Shown: piece by piece, positions 52,390-62,633 of the stretch
Numbering within the stretch: the stretch's first letter is position 1
How the letters are laid out: every line of letters starts with the position of its first letter
NCBI RefSeq assembly: GCF_016653115.1
Contig: NZ_NHRX01000018.1
Coordinates: 1-64,000 of the forward strand
Origin: Rhodocyclus purpureus
Lineage (GTDB): Bacteria; Pseudomonadota; Gammaproteobacteria; Burkholderiales; Rhodocyclaceae
Direction: 5' to 3'
DNA length: 64,000 nucleotides
Position numbers and translations under genes: made by a program
Notes under the pieces: model-generated
Seen by the model: the letters and a program-made list of their open reading frames with translations, nothing else
Told to the model about the DNA's origin: nothing
Database searches by the model: none

Positions 52390-52417
52390 ATATGGGGGGC
52401 GGCCACCCGCTTTCAAG
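52390..52417 (-). promoter_or_regulatory. Sigma32 promoter before grpE
   Basis: Minus strand CTTGAAA (52417-52411), 13-bp spacer, CCCCATAT (52397-52390): a perfect match to the heat-shock consensus, about 31 bp upstream of the grpE ATG. Confidence 0.9.
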
Positions 52418-52436
52418 GGGCGTGCCGATATTTTTT

Positions 52437-52874
52437 TCAGCGCTGGCTGCGTGCCCAGCGCACGATGCTGGCCGTGTCCAGTGCGCCGGACTGGCGCGCG
52501 ATCTCTCGGCCGCCCCGGAACAGGATCAGCGTCGGGATGCTGCGGATGGCGAAGCGCGCAGCGATCGCGGGCTCCGCTTCGGTGTCGAGCTTCGCCAGGC
52601 GGAACTCAGGTTCGAGCTGCGCCGCTGCGGCGGCGAAGGCCGGCGCCATCGACCGGCAGGGAGCGCACCACGGTGCCCAGAAGTCGACCAGGACGGGCAG
52701 GTCGCTGCGTCCGATGTGGCGTTCGAAGCTCGCAGCGTCGAGTTCGAGCGGTTTGGCGGTGAACAGCGGCTGTCTGCATTTGCCGCAAGTCGGCGTGTCG
52801 GCCAGTCGCGCCGACGGAATACGGTTGACGGCTGCGCAGTGCGGGCAGACGAGGTGCAGCGAATCGTTCGACAT
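52437..52874 (-). CDS. trxC: Thioredoxin 2 (TrxC)
   Basis: 145 residues from [20 protein letters not shown]. An N-terminal zinc site (CPHC and CGKC) precedes a thioredoxin domain with redox centre WCAPC (about residues 67-71) and the cis-proline loop SIPTLILF. TrxC reduces cytoplasmic disulfides under oxidative stress. It precedes grpE by 77 bp containing the sigma32 promoter. Upstream is repeat element E4. Confidence 0.94.
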   Translation of the reverse strand: MSNDSLHLVCPHCAAVNRIPSARLADTPTCGKCRQPLFTAKPLELDAASFERHIGRSDLPVLVDFWAPWCAPCRSMAPAFAAAAAQLEPEFRLAKLDTEAEPAIAARFAIRSIPTLILFRGGREIARQSGALDTASIVRWARSQR

Positions 52875-52932
52875 GGCAGGGCTCCGGATGGGGATGGCCC
52901 GCATATCGGGGCATTCGCGCGCGCTTCAAGCG

Positions 52933-53338
52933 TCGGGTCAGGCTGCGCTGACGCTCATGGCGAGTCGTGCCCCCCCTGAGCATGAAACGCAGCCATTCGC
53001 TACCGTCATTGCGAGGCGCGCAGCGCCGTGGCAATCCAGTTCGTTCCTCCGTCTCCTCGCCCTTGGCCGCCTCCACGGCCGACCCGAAACGAGACCTACG
53101 CCCTGGATCGCCACGCCCTGCGGGCTCGCGATGACGCGTCGCCATCCCGTCATTTCGAGGCGCGCAGCGCCGTGGCAATCCAGTTCGTTCTTCTGTCTCC
53201 TTGCCCTTTCCAGCTATCCACGGGCGAGCCGATATCAGCCCTAGGCACTGGATCGCCACGCCCTGCGGGCTCGCGATGACGGGCTGCTGCTCCGGGCCGC
53301 GTCTTTACCTCGTCCCTTCGCAGCTTCACGTTAACCCG
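52933..53338. repeat. Composite repeat element E4 (2 core copies)
   Basis: Cap A (TCGGGTCAGGCTGCGCTGAC at 52933), two core units starting at about 53005 and 53149, and cap B (CAGCTTCACGTTAACCCG ending 53338). Core half-motifs match those of E1-E3 but the unit centres differ. It occupies the 511-bp space between trxC and hemH, which contains no gene. Confidence 0.88.
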
Positions 53339-53385
53339 GGCTGGCCGCTCTCGTGGGAGGGCCGGAGGGCCCGAATGGACGCTCG

Positions 53386-54489
53386 TCAGCGCACCGCGCC
53401 GAGTTCGCGGGCGCGGCGCAGCCGTTCGGCGAGTTCCTCGCTCGACTGGGTGCCCTTGGTCGGCCAGCCCGACAGGTGCCGTGCGGCGATCTCGCCGAGC
53501 GCGTGGATCCAGTCCTCGCTCTCGTTGAGGCAGGAGATGAAGTGGAACTCCTCGCCCCCGGCGCCGATGAAGTCGTCACGGCCCTCGATCGAGATTTCCT
53601 CGAGGGTTTCCAGGCAGTCGGAGACGAAGCCCGGGCAGATCACGTCGACGCGTTTCACGTTCGAATGCGCCAGCGCTTTCAGCGTGTCGGTGGTGTACGG
53701 CTCAAGCCAGGCCGCGCTGCCGAAGCGCGACTGGAAGCAGACTGCGTACTGGTCCTTGCTGAGGCCGAGTGCCTCGGCCAGCAGGCGGCTGGTCTTGTGG
53801 CACTCGCAGAAGGTCGTGTCGCCGACTTCCAGCGTCGAGCGCGGCACGCCGTGGTAGCTCATCACCAGGCGGTAGCCTTTCTCGGGCCGGCCGTGTTTGG
53901 CCCAGTGGCGGCGCACGTTCGCGGCGAGCGCGGCGATGTAGCCGGGGTGATCGGGGTAGCTGCGCACCGTACGCAGTTCGGGCTGGTTGCGGCAGGCCTG
54001 CGCCCAGGAAAACGCGGTGTCGAAGGCGGTCGCGGTCGTGCTCGCCGAGTACTGCGGATAGAGCGGCAGCAGCAGGATCTTGTCGCAGCCCTCGGCCTTC
54101 AGCTTCGACAGCGCGTCGCCGATCGACGGCCGACCGTAGCGCATCGCGTGTTCGACGCGTACGTTCAGTCCCTGTTCCTTGAAGAACTCGCCGAGCAGCC
54201 GGGTCTGTTGCTCGGTATGGACGCGCAGCGGCGATCCCTGTGCGGTCCAGATCGCCTTGTACTTCACGGCTGAACGCGCCGGCCGCAGATTGAGGACGAT
54301 GCCGTTCAGGATCAGTAACCAGAGCGGGCGCGAGGTTTCGACGACGCGCGGGTCGGACAGGAATTCCCGAAGGTAAACGCGCACCGCTTTGGTCGTGGGC
54401 GCTTCCGGCGTGCCAAGGTTGATCAGCAGGACCGCCGTCTTCGACGGTGCGTCATGGCATGCGGGAGGTTCGATCATGTAGCGGGGCAT
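53386..54489 (-). CDS. hemH: Ferrochelatase
   Basis: 367 residues from MPRYMIEPPACHDAPSKTAV. It inserts Fe2+ into protoporphyrin IX, the last step of heme synthesis. Conserved segments are LLINLGTPEAP, LLPLYPQYSASTTA, the active-site histidine in MSYHGVP, CFQSRFG, and VICPGFVSDCLETLEEI with EEFHFISCLN. The start sits 4 bp after the hrcA stop, so the two form an operon. A second in-frame ATG four codons in is possible. Confidence 0.96.
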   Translation of the reverse strand: MPRYMIEPPACHDAPSKTAVLLINLGTPEAPTTKAVRVYLREFLSDPRVVETSRPLWLLILNGIVLNLRPARSAVKYKAIWTAQGSPLRVHTEQQTRLLGEFFKEQGLNVRVEHAMRYGRPSIGDALSKLKAEGCDKILLLPLYPQYSASTTATAFDTAFSWAQACRNQPELRTVRSYPDHPGYIAALAANVRRHWAKHGRPEKGYRLVMSYHGVPRSTLEVGDTTFCECHKTSRLLAEALGLSKDQYAVCFQSRFGSAAWLEPYTTDTLKALAHSNVKRVDVICPGFVSDCLETLEEISIEGRDDFIGAGGEEFHFISCLNESEDWIHALGEIAARHLSGWPTKGTQSSEELAERLRRARELGAVR

Positions 54490-54493
54490 CAGC

Positions 54494-55516
54494 TTAAGCC
54501 TGTTGTGTAAGGGCGGACGACAGCAGCCGCGCCGTGATATCGACGATCGGAATGACACGCTCGTATGCCATTCGGGTTGGCCCGATGACTCCGACCGAGC
54601 CGACGATACGACCGTCAACCTCATAGGGTGCAGTAACGACGCTGCATTCGTCAAGCGGTGCGAGGCCCGACTCGCCGCTGATGAAGATCTGCACGCCGTC
54701 GGCACGGCTCGACAGATCGAGAAGTTGCATCAAGGCCGTGCGCTGTTCGAAGAGGTCGAACAGCTCGCGCAGGCGCTTCATGTTGGAGGTGAATTCCTCG
54801 ACGTCGAGCAGGTTGCGTTCGCCGGAGAGGACGTACTCGCCACCCGGGGCGGCGAGCGCCTCGTCGCCAGCGGCCAGTGCCGCAGCCATCAGTCCCTGCA
54901 GGTCGCCGCGCAGCTGCAGCATCTCGTCCTTGATCTTGCTACGGATCGCGTCGAAGTTCTGGCCGGCGAAATACTGGTTCAGGTAATTGCCGGCGGTGAC
55001 CAGTTCGGCCTGCGAGTAGCTACGGTCGGGGCAAAGGATGCGGTTCTGCACGTCGCCGTCGGCGGTGACGAGGATCAGCAAGATGCGCTTTTCGGACAGG
55101 CTGACGAACTCGATCTGCCGGATGCGCGGCGAGAGGCGCCGTGGCGCGAGGACGATGCCGGCGAAGTGGGTGAGTCCCGAGAGGAGCTGCGAGGCGTTGC
55201 TGATCAGCTGTTGCGGCGGCGAAGGGTGCAGCTTGACCTCGATGGCGTCGATCTTGTGCTGCTCGAGCGGCTGCACGGTGAGCAGGGTGTCGACGAAGAA
55301 GCGGTAACCGCGCGCGGTCGGCACGCGTCCGGCCGAGGTGTGCGGGCTGGCGATGAAGCCGCTCTCCTCGAGGTCGGCCATCACGTTGCGCACCGTCGCC
55401 GCGGAAAGATCGAGCCCGGAGAACTTCGAGAGCGCGCGCGAGCCGACCGGCTGGCCGTCGGCAATGTAGCGCTCGATGAGCGTTTTGAGAAGGATTCGCG
55501 AGCGATCGTCGAGCAT
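54494..55516 (-). CDS. hrcA: Heat-inducible transcription repressor HrcA
   Basis: 340 residues from [20 protein letters not shown]. The N-terminal winged helix ([32 protein letters not shown]) and [18 protein letters not shown] are diagnostic, followed by the GAF-like domain. HrcA binds CIRCE elements, typically before groESL. I found no CIRCE (TTAGCACTC-N9-GAGTGCTAA) in the window; the grpE-dnaK promoters here are sigma32 type. Its target is presumably elsewhere. Divergent from nadK with a 70-bp gap. Confidence 0.96.
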   Translation of the reverse strand: MLDDRSRILLKTLIERYIADGQPVGSRALSKFSGLDLSAATVRNVMADLEESGFIASPHTSAGRVPTARGYRFFVDTLLTVQPLEQHKIDAIEVKLHPSPPQQLISNASQLLSGLTHFAGIVLAPRRLSPRIRQIEFVSLSEKRILLILVTADGDVQNRILCPDRSYSQAELVTAGNYLNQYFAGQNFDAIRSKIKDEMLQLRGDLQGLMAAALAAGDEALAAPGGEYVLSGERNLLDVEEFTSNMKRLRELFDLFEQRTALMQLLDLSSRADGVQIFISGESGLAPLDECSVVTAPYEVDGRIVGSVGVIGPTRMAYERVIPIVDITARLLSSALTQQA

Positions 55517-55586
55517 AGAGGCCGAATTCTACAAAAAATGTGCCTGCCGCGGGGCCCATGCATGCGTTTGTGGTTTAATTCGGCGC

Positions 55587-56516
55587 ATGGAAACCGGTTC
55601 AGCCCTCGCAGACGCTCCCCAATCGCCGCAGACCATCGCCCTGATCGGCAGGTTTGCAACTCCCGAAGCCTCGGCTTCGCTCGCGGTCCTTGCCCGCTAC
55701 CTCGAAGCGCGCGGGATCAGGATCCTGGTCGAGGCGGGCACCGCGCGCTCGGCAGCCGGCGGCGAGCTTGCCGGCTGGCCGGAACGCGATTTTACCGCGA
55801 TCGGCGCCGAAGCCGACCTCGCGATCGTCCTCGGCGGCGACGGGACGATGCTGCACACCGCGCGCGAGCTCGCGCCCTTCGCGACGCCGCTGGTCGGGGT
55901 GAACCAGGGCCGGCTCGGCTTCATGACCGATATCGCGCGCAGCGAGATGATCGAGCGCATCGACGAACTGCTCGCCGGACGCTTTCTCCCCGAGACGCGC
56001 ATGTTGCTGGAGTGCGAGGTGCTGCGCGACGGCGAGCGCGTCGCCGGCGGTCTCGCGCTCAACGAGGTCGTGGTGGACAAGGGCGAGATCGGACGCATGA
56101 TCGAGTTCGCGTTGTTCATCAACGGTGAGTTCATCTACAACCTGCGCGCCGACGGGCTGATCGTCGCCACGCCGACCGGTTCGACCGCGTATTCGCTGTC
56201 GGCCAACGGTCCGATCCTGCACCCGCAGGTCTCCGGGATCGCACTGGTGCCGCTCTGTCCGCACGCGCTGACCAACCGGCCGGTGATCATCGGCGACAGC
56301 GCCGAGATCACGATCCGCATCGCGCAGGCTTCGTCGGCGCGCGCCCACCTCGACGCCCAGCTGACCGTCGATCTGCGGCCCGACGACCGCGTGCTGATCC
56401 GCCGCTCCGGCCATTCGATCCGTTTCCTGCACCCGCCCGGCTACAGCTATTTCGCGATGCTGCGCGCCAAGCTGCACTGGAGCGAAAGCCCGCAGGGGCG
56501 GGCGCCGAACTCCTGA
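55587..56516 (+). CDS. nadK: NAD kinase
   Basis: 309 residues from [20 protein letters not shown]. It phosphorylates NAD to NADP. The GGDGTML motif, [12 protein letters not shown], the NE-A-type segment [11 protein letters not shown] and [16 protein letters not shown] are all present. The start was chosen for the conserved IALIGR beginning; longer in-frame starts overlap hrcA. recN follows 27 bp downstream. Confidence 0.96.
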   Translation: METGSALADAPQSPQTIALIGRFATPEASASLAVLARYLEARGIRILVEAGTARSAAGGELAGWPERDFTAIGAEADLAIVLGGDGTMLHTARELAPFATPLVGVNQGRLGFMTDIARSEMIERIDELLAGRFLPETRMLLECEVLRDGERVAGGLALNEVVVDKGEIGRMIEFALFINGEFIYNLRADGLIVATPTGSTAYSLSANGPILHPQVSGIALVPLCPHALTNRPVIIGDSAEITIRIAQASSARAHLDAQLTVDLRPDDRVLIRRSGHSIRFLHPPGYSYFAMLRAKLHWSESPQGRAPNS

Positions 56517-56543
56517 TCCACCTTCTCATCCTTCGCCGAGATC

Positions 56544-58196
56544 ATGCTGCATCGTCTGACGATTCGAGATTTTGTCCTGGTCGATAGGCTCGACCTTGAA
56601 TTCGACCTGGGCTTCGGGGCGCTCACCGGCGAGACCGGCGCCGGCAAGTCGATCCTGGTCGACGCGCTGGCGTTCACGCTCGGCGAGCGCGTCGACAGCG
56701 GCGTCGTCCGCTCCGGCTGCGAGCGCGCCGAGGTCAGCGCCGAGTTCGACCTCTCGCCGCCAGTCGCCGACTGGCTCGTCGCCAACGACTTCGACGTCGG
56801 CGAGTCGCTGCTCCTGCGCCGCCTGATCGACGCCGGCGGTCGCTCGCGCGGTTACATCAACGGTTCGCCGGCGACGCTGCAGCAACTGCGCGAGGTCGGT
56901 GAATCGCTGGTCGACATCCACGGTCAGCACGCGCACCAGTCGCTGCTGCGCGCCGAGGCGCAGCGCGCGCTGGTCGACGCGCACGGCGGACTCGACGGGC
57001 TGCGTGCCGAGGTCGCTGCCGCGCATCGCGCCTGGCGCGCTGCGGTCACGGCGCGGCAGACCGCGCTCGAAAACGCCGAGGCGCTGATCGCCGAGCGCGA
57101 GCGGCTCGACTGGCAGGTGCGCGAACTCGAACGCCTCGGCTTCGCCGCCGACGAGTGGGAGGCACTGAACCACGAACACCGGCGCCTCGCGCACGCGACC
57201 GGACTGATCGACGGCGTGCGCGGCGCGCTCGCCCTGATCGCCGACGACGACTCGGGCGAAGGAGCGACGCGGCAGATCGACCGCGCCAGCGAGCGCATCG
57301 ACGCGCTGGTCGAGGTCGATCCCGCGCTCGCCGAGATCGCCGGTCTGTTGCGCTCGGCGCAGGCAGAACTGGCCGATGCCTCCTCGCAGCTGCGCCGTTA
57401 CGCCGACCGCATCGACCTCGACCCGCAGCGCCTGGCCGAGATCGAGCGGCGCATCGAGGCGACCCTCGACTGCGCACGCAAGTACCGCGTCGCGCCCGAG
57501 GAACTGCCGGCGCTCCTGGTCGGCGGCCGCGCGCGGCTGGCCGAGATCGGTGACGCTGCCGATCTGGCGGCGCTCGACGCGCGCGTCGCCGCTGGACAGG
57601 CGCACTACCAGGAACTCGCCGACCGCCTCTCCGCGGCGCGGCGCGAGACCGCCGAGCGGCTGGCCAGCGCGGTCAGCCGCGTCATGCAGCAGCTGGCGCT
57701 GGGGGGAGGGCGCTTCGAGATTGCCCTGCTGCCGATCGCCGCGGGCAGCGCCAACGGCAACGAGCAGGTCGAGTTCCGCATCGCCGGGCTCGCCGGCGGC
57801 GAGGCACGCTCGCTGGCCAAGGTCGCTTCCGGCGGCGAGCTGTCGCGCATCAGCCTCGCCATCCAGGTCATCGCCAGCCAGGCGGCGCAGGTGCCGACGC
57901 TGGTCTTCGACGAGGTCGACGTCGGCATCGGCGGCGGCGTCGCCGAAGTCGTCGGCCGCCTGCTGCGCGAACTTGGCGACGGCCGGCAGGTGCTCTGCGT
58001 CACCCACCTGCCGCAGGTCGCCGCGCGTGCCGGCTGGCAGTGGCGCGTGGTCAAGGAGCGCTGCGAAGACGGCATCCGCAGCCGCCTCGTCCAACTCGAC
58101 GCCGACGGCCGCGTCGAGGAAATCGCGCGCATGCTCGGCGGCGTCGAGATCACCGCGATCACCAGGCAGCACGCGCGCGAGATGCTCGGGGACTGA
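56544..58196 (+). CDS. recN: DNA repair protein RecN
   Basis: 550 residues from MLHRLTIRDFVLVDRLDLEF. It is an SMC-like ATPase for double-strand break repair. Walker A GETGAGKSILVDAL (about 28-41), a central coiled coil (about 150-370), signature KVASGGELSRISLAI and Walker B TLVFDEVDVGIGG are intact. nadK-recN order is common in betaproteobacteria. No LexA box is visible in the short intergenic gap. Confidence 0.97.
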   Translation: MLHRLTIRDFVLVDRLDLEFDLGFGALTGETGAGKSILVDALAFTLGERVDSGVVRSGCERAEVSAEFDLSPPVADWLVANDFDVGESLLLRRLIDAGGRSRGYINGSPATLQQLREVGESLVDIHGQHAHQSLLRAEAQRALVDAHGGLDGLRAEVAAAHRAWRAAVTARQTALENAEALIAERERLDWQVRELERLGFAADEWEALNHEHRRLAHATGLIDGVRGALALIADDDSGEGATRQIDRASERIDALVEVDPALAEIAGLLRSAQAELADASSQLRRYADRIDLDPQRLAEIERRIEATLDCARKYRVAPEELPALLVGGRARLAEIGDAADLAALDARVAAGQAHYQELADRLSAARRETAERLASAVSRVMQQLALGGGRFEIALLPIAAGSANGNEQVEFRIAGLAGGEARSLAKVASGGELSRISLAIQVIASQAAQVPTLVFDEVDVGIGGGVAEVVGRLLRELGDGRQVLCVTHLPQVAARAGWQWRVVKERCEDGIRSRLVQLDADGRVEEIARMLGGVEITAITRQHAREMLGD

Positions 58197-58206
58197 GCGA
58201 GCGAGG

Positions 58207-58476
58207 TGTCGGCTTACGCTTCGCTGACGGTCATGGCGAGTTCCGCCGCCCCGGAGCATGACCCGAGCCCGTTCGCCGACATTCAGTCATTGCGAGGCGC
58301 GTAGCGCCGTGGCAATCCAGTTCGTTCATCTGTACTTGCGGCGTTGCAGATAGACGTGGGTGAATCTTGAACTCCCCCACGAACTGGATCGCCACGCCCT
58401 GCGGGCTCGCGATGACGGGCTGCTGCTCCGGGGCAGCGCCTTTGCTTCATCCCTTTGCAGTTTCACCTTGACCCGA
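58207..58476. repeat. Composite repeat element E5 (single core copy)
   Basis: The minimal form of the family: cap A (GTCGGCTTACGCTTCGCTGA at 58207), one core with GTCATTGCGAGGCGC at 58286 and the opposed CTGGATCGCCACGCCCTGC near 58385, then cap B (CAGTTTCACCTTGACCCGA ending 58476). It fills the convergent space between recN and the UPF0016 gene (317 bp, no gene). Confidence 0.85.
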
Positions 58477-58513
58477 TCTACGCGGTGCCACGTGGTGCGC
58501 TTTCGGCGCCGAC

Positions 58514-59077
58514 TCAGCCGCCGGCGAGCAGGGTCCATACCCCTGTCAGCGCGAACACGCCCGCCGCGGTCCAGCGGATGGCGGTCAGCGGCAGCCGTCC
58601 GGCGAGTTTCTCGCCGAGCAGCACCGCCGGCACGTTGGCGGCCATCATGCCGATGGTCGTTCCGGCGACGACCGAGGCCAGCGCGTCGAAGCGCGCCGCC
58701 AGCGCGATGGTCGCGAACTGCGTCTTGTCGCCCATCTCGGCGAGGAAGAAGGCCACCAGCGTGGTCATGAAGGCGCCAGCATGGCCGACTGCCGGCGCTT
58801 CGTCCTCGTCGAGTTCGTCGGGTTTCAGCGTCCATGCGGCAAAGACGATGAAGAGGATGCCGGTGGTCCAGCGCAGTGCTTCCGCGCTGAAGAAGGACGC
58901 GATCCAGGCGCCGAGCGAGCCGGCCAGACCGTGATTGGCGAGGGTGGCGACGAGGATGCCGGCGATGATCGCCGGCGGCCGCCTGAGCCGCGCGGCAAGG
59001 ACGAAGGAGAGTAGCTGCGTCTTGTCGCCGATTTCGGCGAGCGCGACGAGCAGCGTCGAGGTGATGAAGGCTTCCAT
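58514..59077 (-). CDS. TMEM165/UPF0016 family manganese exporter
   Basis: 187 residues from MEAFITSTLLVALAEIGDKT. Two homologous halves of three helices each carry the E-x-G-D-K-T signature (AEIGDKTQL near residue 14 and AEMGDKTQF near 112), separated by an acidic loop (about 85-95). Members export Mn2+ or other divalent cations across the inner membrane. Such genes are often preceded by a yybP-ykoY riboswitch, but none is visible upstream here. Confidence 0.92.
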   Translation of the reverse strand: MEAFITSTLLVALAEIGDKTQLLSFVLAARLRRPPAIIAGILVATLANHGLAGSLGAWIASFFSAEALRWTTGILFIVFAAWTLKPDELDEDEAPAVGHAGAFMTTLVAFFLAEMGDKTQFATIALAARFDALASVVAGTTIGMMAANVPAVLLGEKLAGRLPLTAIRWTAAGVFALTGVWTLLAGG

Positions 59078-59163
59078 GGGGATTGGCGAGGGCGGAGCGC
59101 GCGGTGCGCACCGTGCGGCAGTGCAGGTCGTTGGGAGAGGGGGCGGCGAAGGCCGCCGCGGGT

Positions 59164-59634
59164 TCAGTCGTCAGCGCCCGGCCCGGCGTCCACGGAGCGG
59201 GCGTTACCCGATTCGCGGTGCGGGCAGTCGGGTTTCCGGCACTCGGCGTAGAGGTAGAGTGCGTGCCCCTGGATGGCGAAGCCGCGCTCCTTGGCGATCT
59301 TCGTCTGCCGGCGCTCGATTTCCGCGTCGTAGAATTCCTCGACGCGGCCGCAGTCGACGCAGACCAGGTGGTCGTGGTGTGTGCCCAGGTGCTTCTCGAA
59401 GACCGCCTTGCCCGATTCGAAGTGGTGCCGTTCGAGCAGGCCGGCCTGCTCGAACTGAGTCAATACCCGATAGACCGTCGCCAGGCCGATGTCGACGTTT
59501 TCGGCGACGAGGATGCGATGCACGTCCTCGGCGGCGAGGTGGCGCACGCTCGAGCGTTCGAAGAGTTCAAGGATCTTCAGGCGTGGCGTGGTGGCTTTCA
59601 GTCCCAGGCTCCGGAGCTCTTCTGGCGTGCTCAT
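59164..59634 (-). CDS. fur: Ferric uptake regulator Fur
   Basis: 156 residues from [20 protein letters not shown]. The winged helix ([32 protein letters not shown]) is followed by the dimerisation/metal domain with [29 protein letters not shown] and the C-terminal CRKPDCPH zinc cysteines. It represses iron-uptake genes with Fe2+. Divergent from bamE (214 bp between them), the usual proteobacterial arrangement. Confidence 0.97.
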   Translation of the reverse strand: MSTPEELRSLGLKATTPRLKILELFERSSVRHLAAEDVHRILVAENVDIGLATVYRVLTQFEQAGLLERHHFESGKAVFEKHLGTHHDHLVCVDCGRVEEFYDAEIERRQTKIAKERGFAIQGHALYLYAECRKPDCPHRESGNARSVDAGPGADD

Positions 59635-59848
59635 CGTTTTCCTTGTCGGCGGATCGTGGTGGATCGCGGTGGACGAAGCCCGGCGTGCAGGGCTTCCTGC
59701 GCGGGGCGTCGGTCGCGGGTTTTCGGTTATGATATCGGACCGCCGAGCGGGGGAGAACTCTCCAACGGAGAATCTTTCGCAAGACGCCGCCGCGCGCGGC
59801 CGCTTTCCCGACCGATCCCTTGCCCATCACACCTGAGCTCTTCTGCGC

Positions 59849-60325
59849 ATGATTTCAACGCGATTCCTGGGCGCCGCCCTCCTGTTGGCAGCTGTTTCCG
59901 GCTGCTCCTCCGTCCCGAAACTGGTGACCGAGTATCGAATCGACATCCAGCAGGGCAACGTGCTGACCCAGGAGATGGTCTCGCAACTGCGCCCGGGACA
60001 GACCCGTGATCAAGTGCGCTACATCCTCGGGACACCCCTCCTGGTCGACATGTTCCATGCCGATCGCTGGGACTACGTCTACCGGCTGCGCAAGGGCAAG
60101 ACCAACGAGGTCGAGGCGCGGAAATTCACGGTTTATTTTGGTGCCGACGGGCGTCTCGCGCGCGTCGCGGGCGACGTCGATCCGGCCACTGCGCTCGATG
60201 CGCAGGGCGAACCGGCCGAGCGTTCGCGGGTGATCGATCTCGGCTCGCTGGCCGAAGGGGCCACGCTGCCGCCTGCTGAGGAGCGCGGCTTCGTCGGCAA
60301 GATTCTGGAAAAGGTAGGTTTGTGA
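59849..60325 (+). CDS. bamE: Outer membrane assembly lipoprotein BamE
   Basis: 158 residues. The signal peptide ends in lipobox AVSGC with lipidated C19. The BamE/SmpA fold follows with [37 protein letters not shown] and DRWDYVYRL. It is part of the beta-barrel assembly complex at the outer membrane. dapB follows directly. Confidence 0.96.
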   Translation: MISTRFLGAALLLAAVSGCSSVPKLVTEYRIDIQQGNVLTQEMVSQLRPGQTRDQVRYILGTPLLVDMFHADRWDYVYRLRKGKTNEVEARKFTVYFGADGRLARVAGDVDPATALDAQGEPAERSRVIDLGSLAEGATLPPAEERGFVGKILEKVGL

Positions 60326-60335
60326 GGTGAGTGCG

Positions 60336-61133
60336 GTGAAGATTGCGATTGTTGGCGCCTGCGGGCGCATGGGGCGGATGCTGATCGAGGCGACGCTCAA
60401 GGACAGCGAGGCGGTGCTGGTCGCCGCGATCGATCGTGAGGGTACGCCCGGGATCGGCCGTGACGCCGGCGAGGCGATCGGCATGCACGCCGGCGTGGCC
60501 GTCACGAGCGACGTCGAAGCCGGCATCGCCGCAGCCGACTGCCTGATCGATTTCACGCGTCCGGAAGGGACGCTGCAGCACCTGGCGATCTGCCGCCGGC
60601 ACGGCGTCGCTGCGGTGATCGGTACCACCGGTTTCGACGACGCCGGCAAGCAGGCCATCGCCGACGCGGCACAGGAGATTCCGGTCGTCTTCGCGCCGAA
60701 CATGAGCGTCGGCGTGAATGTCGTCTTCAAGCTGCTCGACATGGCGACGCGGATCATGACCGAGGGCTACGACATCGAGGTCTTCGAGGCGCACCACAAG
60801 CGCAAGGTCGATGCGCCCTCGGGCACCGCGCTGCGCATGGGCGAGGTGATCGCGCAGGCGCAGGGGCGCACGCTCAAGGACTGCGCGGTCTATGCGCGCG
60901 AGGGCGTCACCGGCGAGCGCGAGGAAGGAACGATCGGCTTCTCGGTGGTGCGCGGCGGCGACATTGTCGGCGACCACACGGTGATGTACTGCGGTGACGG
61001 CGAACGCGTCGAGATCACGCACAAGTCGGCGAGCCGCATGCCCTACGCGCTCGGCAGCCTGCGCGCCGCGCGTTTCCTCGCCGGTCGCAAGAACGGGCTG
61101 TTCGACATGCAGGACGTGCTGAATTTGCGCTGA
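60336..61133 (+). CDS. dapB: 4-hydroxy-tetrahydrodipicolinate reductase
   Basis: 265 residues from a GTG at 60336 ([15 protein letters not shown]). It is an NAD(P)H-dependent step of lysine and diaminopimelate synthesis. The dinucleotide motif [14 protein letters not shown], the catalytic [16 protein letters not shown] and SFMP-like ending [14 protein letters not shown] are present. The GTG at 60336 is preferred because GAGGTGA lies upstream at good spacing; a GTG at 60327 would add three residues. Confidence 0.95.
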   Translation: MKIAIVGACGRMGRMLIEATLKDSEAVLVAAIDREGTPGIGRDAGEAIGMHAGVAVTSDVEAGIAAADCLIDFTRPEGTLQHLAICRRHGVAAVIGTTGFDDAGKQAIADAAQEIPVVFAPNMSVGVNVVFKLLDMATRIMTEGYDIEVFEAHHKRKVDAPSGTALRMGEVIAQAQGRTLKDCAVYAREGVTGEREEGTIGFSVVRGGDIVGDHTVMYCGDGERVEITHKSASRMPYALGSLRAARFLAGRKNGLFDMQDVLNLR

Positions 61134-61317
61134 ATCCGGCTTGCATCGGTCACCGATTCGGGCCTTCCGCCCCTCCCACGGCGGTTCCGATGCCGCGGGA
61201 GCTTTTCGTGGGAGCGGCGGCAGCCGGGAACGCGTGCGCAGCAGCGGCGTTGCGGCGAATGATCGGGCGTCAAGGGCGCCTGCGCCTCGGCTCGCGCGGG
61301 CCTTGGCGGCGCCCGCG

Positions 61318-61398
61318 TTGCCGTGAGGGGTGCTTTTCGGCTATAATTACCCGGTCCGTTTGGATGTAAGCGGGAGGGCTGCGAGCCCTTCCGCTTTT
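61318..61398 (+). promoter_or_regulatory. carA promoter and attenuator-like leader hairpin
   Basis: -35 TTGCCG (61318-61323), 18-bp spacer and a perfect -10 TATAAT (61342-61347). A 13-bp stem (AAGCGGGAGGGCT at 61368-61380, loop GCG, AGCCCTTCCGCTT) ending in TTTT follows about 15 bases after the predicted start. A start-stop ATGTAA (61364-61369) sits at its base. This looks like an early terminator controlling carAB, presumably by pyrimidines or arginine, though that is inference. The remaining 61134-61317 between dapB and this promoter holds no gene I can support. Confidence 0.65.
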
Positions 61399-61459
61399 GC
61401 GTATCTAAAGCCCGCCATTCTCCGGGCTGCGCGTCCAATCGCATCAACAGGAGTGATTC

Positions 61460-62633
61460 GTGTCGTCGTCCCCCACCCTGCATCCCGATTTCCCACCCGC
61501 GATTCTGGCCCTGGCCGACGGTTCGCTCTTTCGTGGACATGCCATCGGCGCCACCGGCCGTGTCAGCGGCGAGGTGGTTTTCAACACGGCGATGACCGGC
61601 TACCAGGAGATCCTCACCGATCCTTCCTACTGCCGGCAGATCGTCACCCTCACTTATCCGCATATCGGTAACGTCGGCTGCAACGACGAAGACTTCGAGT
61701 CGGCCGCCAACCACGCCGCCGGCCTAGTCATCCGTGACCTGCCTGCCCGCGCGCAGAACTGGCGCAAGCAGGAGGACCTGTCTTCGTACCTCAAGCGCCA
61801 CGGTGTCGTCGCCATCGCCGGCGTCGATACGCGCCGCCTGACCCGTCTCCTGCGCGAGAAGGGTGCCCAGGCCGGTTGCATCCTCACCGGCGAAGACGCG
61901 GAAGCCGCGATCGCCGAGGCGCAGGCCTTCCCCGGTCTGGCCGGCATGGATCTCGCCAAGGTCGTCTCGGTCGATGCGGCCTACGAGTGGAACACCTGCG
62001 CGGCCGCCGGCAAGGGCGCCGGCGAGTGGACGCTGCAGGGCTACCAGGCGGCTCCGGCCTCGTCCTTCCACGTCGTCGCCTTCGACTTCGGCGTCAAGCG
62101 CAACATCCTGCGCATGCTGAGCGACCGCGGCTGTCGCGTCACCGTCGTCCCGGCGCAGACCCCGGCTGCCGACGTGCTGGCGCTGAATCCCGACGGCGTC
62201 TTCCTCTCGAACGGCCCCGGTGACCCCGAGCCCTGCACCTACGCGATCGCGGCGATCCAGGAGCTGCTCGCCAGGAAGATCCCGACCTACGGCATCTGCC
62301 TCGGCCACCAACTGCTGGCACTCGCTTCCGGTGCGCGTACGCTGAAGATGAAGTTCGGCCACCACGGCGCCAACCATCCGGTCAAGGACCTCGGCACCAA
62401 CCAGGTGCTGATCACCAGCCAGAACCACGGCTTCGCGGTCGATGGACAGTCGCTGCCGGCGAACCTGCGCGCGACGCACGTCTCGCTGTTCGACGGCTCG
62501 CTGCAGGGCATCGAGCGTACCGACGTGCCGGCGTTCTCGTTCCAGGGACACCCCGAGGCGAGCCCCGGCCCGCACGACGTGGCCTACCTGTTCGACCGAT
62601 TCATCAAGCTGATGCAAGACAATAGGGCGAAAA

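Noticed and set aside
54494-55586. Possible CIRCE element near hrcA
   Set aside because: No TTAGCACTC-N9-GAGTGCTAA dyad was found there or before grpE, dnaK or dnaJ.
56526-58259. Long minus-strand open frame (577 codons) opposite recN
   Set aside because: Antisense shadow of recN, with no domain of its own.
61141-61326. 61-codon ORF between dapB and carA
   Set aside because: Arginine/serine-rich, no ribosome site, and it lies in a GC-rich repeat-like stretch.
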